The notes under the pieces are model-generated. The model was given only the letters and a program-made list of their open reading frames with translations. It had not been told where the DNA came from and did no database searches. Below, piece after piece: positions 60,800 through 64,000 of a DNA stretch of 64,000 nucleotides. Positions within the stretch are counted from its first letter, which is position 1. Each line of letters opens with the position of its first letter. Source of the DNA: Ananas comosus (Eukaryota; Streptophyta; Magnoliopsida; Poales; Bromeliaceae); contig NC_033636.1 in the NCBI RefSeq assembly GCF_001540865.1, positions 10,120,665-10,184,664 of the forward strand. Direction: 5' to 3'. A program made the translations under genes and the position numbers.

Positions 60800-63292
60800 A
60801 TGCTTGTCTCCTTCTCCTCCACGAACCATCTCCACCTCCACTTCTCCCACTCTCTCTCACTACCAAATCTCCCGAGGAGACCCAAATCCATCGAATCCAC
60901 TCATGGGTTCTTCCAAAGCCGTCTCCTTTCGCCTCCCTCATGCGCCAATGGTACAATCCGTTGTTCAAAATTCCCCCCCTTTGATCACAACGACGCACTC
61001 CGGAGCTTCGCCATTACCCTTCAAGAGTGCGCCTTGAAGGGGTCCCTCATCAATGGCAAAGCCACCCATGGACGCTTAATACGAAGCGGAATCGAGCCCG
61101 ATACGTTTCTCTATGATCGCTTGGTCAATATGTATGCGAAGTGTGGTAGTGTTGGTTGCGCCCACCAGGTGTTCGATCTAATGCCGAGCCGAGATGTTGT
61201 GGGTTGGACGGCTGTGGTTGCCGGACATGTGGCGGAGAACGATTCGGAGGGGGGTGTGAGGTTGTTCGTTGAGATGCAGCGAGAAGGGATTCTGCCAAAT
61301 GGGTTCGCTCTCGCCGCCACTCTCAAAGCTTGTTCCGTCTGTTTGAGATTGGGATTCGCACAGCAGCTTCATGGGGAAGCTATAAAGATGCAGCTTTTAT
61401 CGGATTCGTATGTTGGTTCGTCTCTGGTTGAAGTTTATGTGAAGTGTGGGGAGATGGAGTTTGCTGAGAAAGTATTCTTTGGATTACCGGAACATAATTC
61501 TGTCTCTTTGAATGCGATGTTAAATGGGTATTCTCAAATGGGTTATGAGATTAAGGCTATAAAGCTTTTCCACAAGTTGTTGGAGCCAGAAACAAGGCCT
61601 AGTGAGTACATATTTCCTAGTGTTATTAAGTGTTGTGCGAGTCTAGGTGTTGGGCGACAAGGTAAGGCTATTCATGGTTTGTTGGTTAAGTATGCAATTG
61701 AGCTTGATGGTGTTTTGGGTAGTAGCCTAATTGATATGTATTCAAAGTGCGATTCAGTGGAGGACGCGCATAAAGTGTTTGAAAGGATACCTGAACCAGA
61801 TGTGGTGGTTTACACTGCAATGATCTCATGCTTTGGTCGAAACGGCATGCCTCTGGAAGCATTTCAGCTTTTCTCAAATATGAGGAGAGTGGGGATAATT
61901 CAGAATCAGTATACGCTCGTAATTGCTGCTTGTACTGCTTCGAAGTTTGGTGATCGGAGACTTTGTGGGAGTATTCATTCTTACATTGTGAAAAGTGGTG
62001 GTCTGCTGGAAAAAGAGTTGGGTAACGCTATTCTGAATATGTACATGAAAGTCGACGCTGTTGAAGAAGGTTGTAAGGTTTTCAACTGCATGTTGGACCG
62101 TGATATTGTTTCCTGGAACATGCTTCTGTCCGGATTTCACAGCGGAGCCTCTTGTGATCAAGCGCTTAGATTTTTCAATCAAATGATCACGGAAATGTAC
62201 ATACCTAACAAATATACATATATTAGCATTTTAAGATCTTGCACTAACTTTAAAGCTTCAAGCTATGGCACCCAAGTTCATGCTCATATCATAAAGCGAG
62301 GAATAGAAGGAGATTCCCATGTTGGAAGAGCTCTTCTTGATTTCTATGCGAATTGCGGGCATTTTCCTAGAGCATGCTTAGTATTCAATAGAATGCAAGA
62401 AAAAGATGTCTTTGATTGGACTCTGGTTATAACAGGCTATGCAAAGAGCGATCAAGGCGAAAAGGCTATAGAATATTACCGCGACATGCAGCGAGAAGGT
62501 GTGAGCCCTAATGGGTCGACATTGTCGAGCTGTTTGAGTGCTAGCGCCGACCTGGCGGCTTTAAGTTGCGGCCTCCAATTCCACTCGTGGGTCATAAAGT
62601 CAGGAATCGGTGACGAATTTGTTTCGAGTTCTCTCATAGATATGTATGTAAAGTGTGGGAGCTTGATGGATGCTGAGGCGGTATTTTACAGCTCGAGTAT
62701 AAGAGACGAAATCTTGTGGAATACGATGATTTGTGGATACTCTCATCATGGATGTGCGGTTCAGGCAATTGAGGCCTTTAAAAGCATGATGGACGAAGGC
62801 AACAAACCTGATGAGACTACATTCATAGGTGTTTTATCAGCTTGTAGCCATGCAGGATTAGTTAACGAAGGATTATCGTATTTTAATGCATTGAGTCATG
62901 TATACGGAATGAACCCTACGATCGAACACTGTGCTTGTATGATTGACATACTCGGAAAAGCTGGTAAGCTAGAAGAGGCTGAAACTTTTATATGGAAAAT
63001 GGCGCTGACTCACAATCCTTCAGTGTGGCAAGCAATTCTCGGAGCTTGTAGGATGCATGGAAATGTTGAAATTGCGGAGAGAGCAGCGGAGAAGCTGTTT
63101 GAATTAGAACCAAATCGGGATTCGACTTATGTGTTGTTGGGTAATATTTACGCAGATTTGAGAAGGTGGAATGATGCTTCGAGGGTTAGAAAGTTGCTAT
63201 CGAGTCGAGGGATTAAGAAAGAACCAGGGTGTAGCTGGATCGAGGTCGACGGTCGGTTTCATGTTTTCCTAGCACAAGATGGGTACATATGA
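60800..63292 (+). CDS. Pentatricopeptide repeat protein, PLS class, E-type
   Basis: An intronless frame of 830 residues. The N-terminus (about 1-60) is rich in Ser, Leu, His and Arg, as in organelle presequences. About 70-740 is a continuous array of P, L and S repeats with typical words (LVNMYAKCGSVGCAHQVFDL, NAILNMYMKVDAVEEG, SSLIDMYVKCGSLMDAEAVF). The E domain follows (NPSVWQAILGACRMHGNVEI, STYVLLGNIYADLRRWNDAS, KKEPGCSWIEVDGRFHVFLA). The protein stops about ten residues later, before any complete E+ or DYW domain, so it would need a separate DYW partner for editing. Role: site-specific binding of mitochondrial or plastid RNA, probably editing. Which Arabidopsis gene it matches cannot be told from here. 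Confidence 0.93.
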   Translation: MLVSFSSTNHLHLHFSHSLSLPNLPRRPKSIESTHGFFQSRLLSPPSCANGTIRCSKFPPFDHNDALRSFAITLQECALKGSLINGKATHGRLIRSGIEPDTFLYDRLVNMYAKCGSVGCAHQVFDLMPSRDVVGWTAVVAGHVAENDSEGGVRLFVEMQREGILPNGFALAATLKACSVCLRLGFAQQLHGEAIKMQLLSDSYVGSSLVEVYVKCGEMEFAEKVFFGLPEHNSVSLNAMLNGYSQMGYEIKAIKLFHKLLEPETRPSEYIFPSVIKCCASLGVGRQGKAIHGLLVKYAIELDGVLGSSLIDMYSKCDSVEDAHKVFERIPEPDVVVYTAMISCFGRNGMPLEAFQLFSNMRRVGIIQNQYTLVIAACTASKFGDRRLCGSIHSYIVKSGGLLEKELGNAILNMYMKVDAVEEGCKVFNCMLDRDIVSWNMLLSGFHSGASCDQALRFFNQMITEMYIPNKYTYISILRSCTNFKASSYGTQVHAHIIKRGIEGDSHVGRALLDFYANCGHFPRACLVFNRMQEKDVFDWTLVITGYAKSDQGEKAIEYYRDMQREGVSPNGSTLSSCLSASADLAALSCGLQFHSWVIKSGIGDEFVSSSLIDMYVKCGSLMDAEAVFYSSSIRDEILWNTMICGYSHHGCAVQAIEAFKSMMDEGNKPDETTFIGVLSACSHAGLVNEGLSYFNALSHVYGMNPTIEHCACMIDILGKAGKLEEAETFIWKMALTHNPSVWQAILGACRMHGNVEIAERAAEKLFELEPNRDSTYVLLGNIYADLRRWNDASRVRKLLSSRGIKKEPGCSWIEVDGRFHVFLAQDGYI

Positions 63293-64000
63293 GTACGAAA
63301 TCTATCTAAACAAAGATTGGACAGCCAAAATAACCTCAAAGAAACAGATGAGTGATATCATCGAACGGAACTAACCAACAAAGCCTCTTAATTATGTGAA
63401 ACGATTAACAGATTCGGAAGATGAACAAGAAACATAGACCAGCTCCATGGAAACTCTTTCTGATTCTCCATGAAAACTTTTTCTGATTCTCACGACTTGA
63501 TAATCCACAGGAAATATCGAGGATAAGTACATAAACTGTGGCGACAGGGTGCAGCTACAGGGGAGAAAAGAAATAGTGTAAAGATTAGAGGTTGAAAAAT
63601 GGGTACACAAAAATAGCAAATAAGTCCCTGATACAATCAAAACCCGCAATTGCTGCAGATTATACAAGAAAAGCGGAGAAACACTCAGCTTCAAGAAAGA
63701 GTTTGTCGTGGAATGTTTGAGAGGATATGGCTCTCCACTCGGATTTCACAGCCATTCATTTGGAAAAGTACATCAAACTCACACAAGAAATCTCCAGGTG
63801 CCAGCAAAAAGTAATGTAGACCACACTCAAATTTAAGTATTCAGTGCTTGAAATAGAACACTACATTGTTCAATTAGAAATTTTAAGTAGTTCTTGCCGT
63901 TAAGAGATTTTGATCAAAATCTACATTTTTTGTCAGTTTTCTGCACAACAGGAAACATAGAGGAGACAACATTGTACCGTAATATGCCCTAGCGAAGTAT
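63293..64000. other. Downstream of the PPR gene, no gene recognised
   Basis: The first 100 or so bases are the PPR 3' UTR. The rest has short frames only and might be the 3' end of a gene outside the window. Confidence 0.35.

Overview
The window is nuclear DNA from a flowering plant. Genes carry GT-AG introns, long stretches are AT-rich and full of small transposable elements, and several products are chloroplast or mitochondrial proteins encoded in the nucleus. A very GC-rich serine acetyltransferase and a GC-rich 5' end on one PPR gene, beside AT-rich neighbours, suggest a commelinid monocot; pineapple would fit, but that is inference. Layout: a disrupted leucine-rich-repeat receptor-like protein gene (minus, 2737-5674) sits between diverged copies of one flanking sequence. 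One flank holds an intact tRNA-Val(UAC); the other holds a tRNA-Val split by an insertion. Next come a plastid sigma-factor gene that lacks its last DNA-binding region (plus, to 12780), an RGG/Stm1-type RNA-binding protein (plus, 14660-18264), and a USP-domain protein kinase (minus, 21868-26326). From about 27 kb to 44 kb there is no convincing protein gene. That part is a nest of MITEs, tRNA-derived SINEs, microsatellites and large near-identical direct duplications. The right third is gene-dense: a DYW-type PPR editing protein (minus), serine acetyltransferase (minus), a G-patch plus C2H2 zinc-finger protein (minus), a CorA-like transporter (plus), an LHCB1-type light-harvesting protein (minus), and an 830-residue PPR protein (plus). 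Two pairs are head to head: G-patch/CorA and LHCB/PPR. The genes form no operon-like unit, but organelle gene expression recurs: the sigma factor (plastid transcription), two PPR proteins (organelle RNA processing or editing) and LHCB1 (the antenna). Assembly warning: the window contains eight single-N characters (8077, 9861, 19791, 20400, 30621, 32845, 36641, 42123). Every one sits at the edge of a near-identical direct repeat. The simplest reading is contig ends or alternative haplotypes joined without merging, so most kilobase-scale duplications here, including the doubled 5' exons of the sigma gene, are probably artefacts. The most interesting sequence-level findings are a palindromic MITE family with 9-bp target duplications, a SINE family with clean 15-17-bp target duplications nested in another MITE, a transposon insertion that differs between two copies, the truncated sigma factor, and a microsatellite-encoded Tyr/Asn tract inside the LRR protein.
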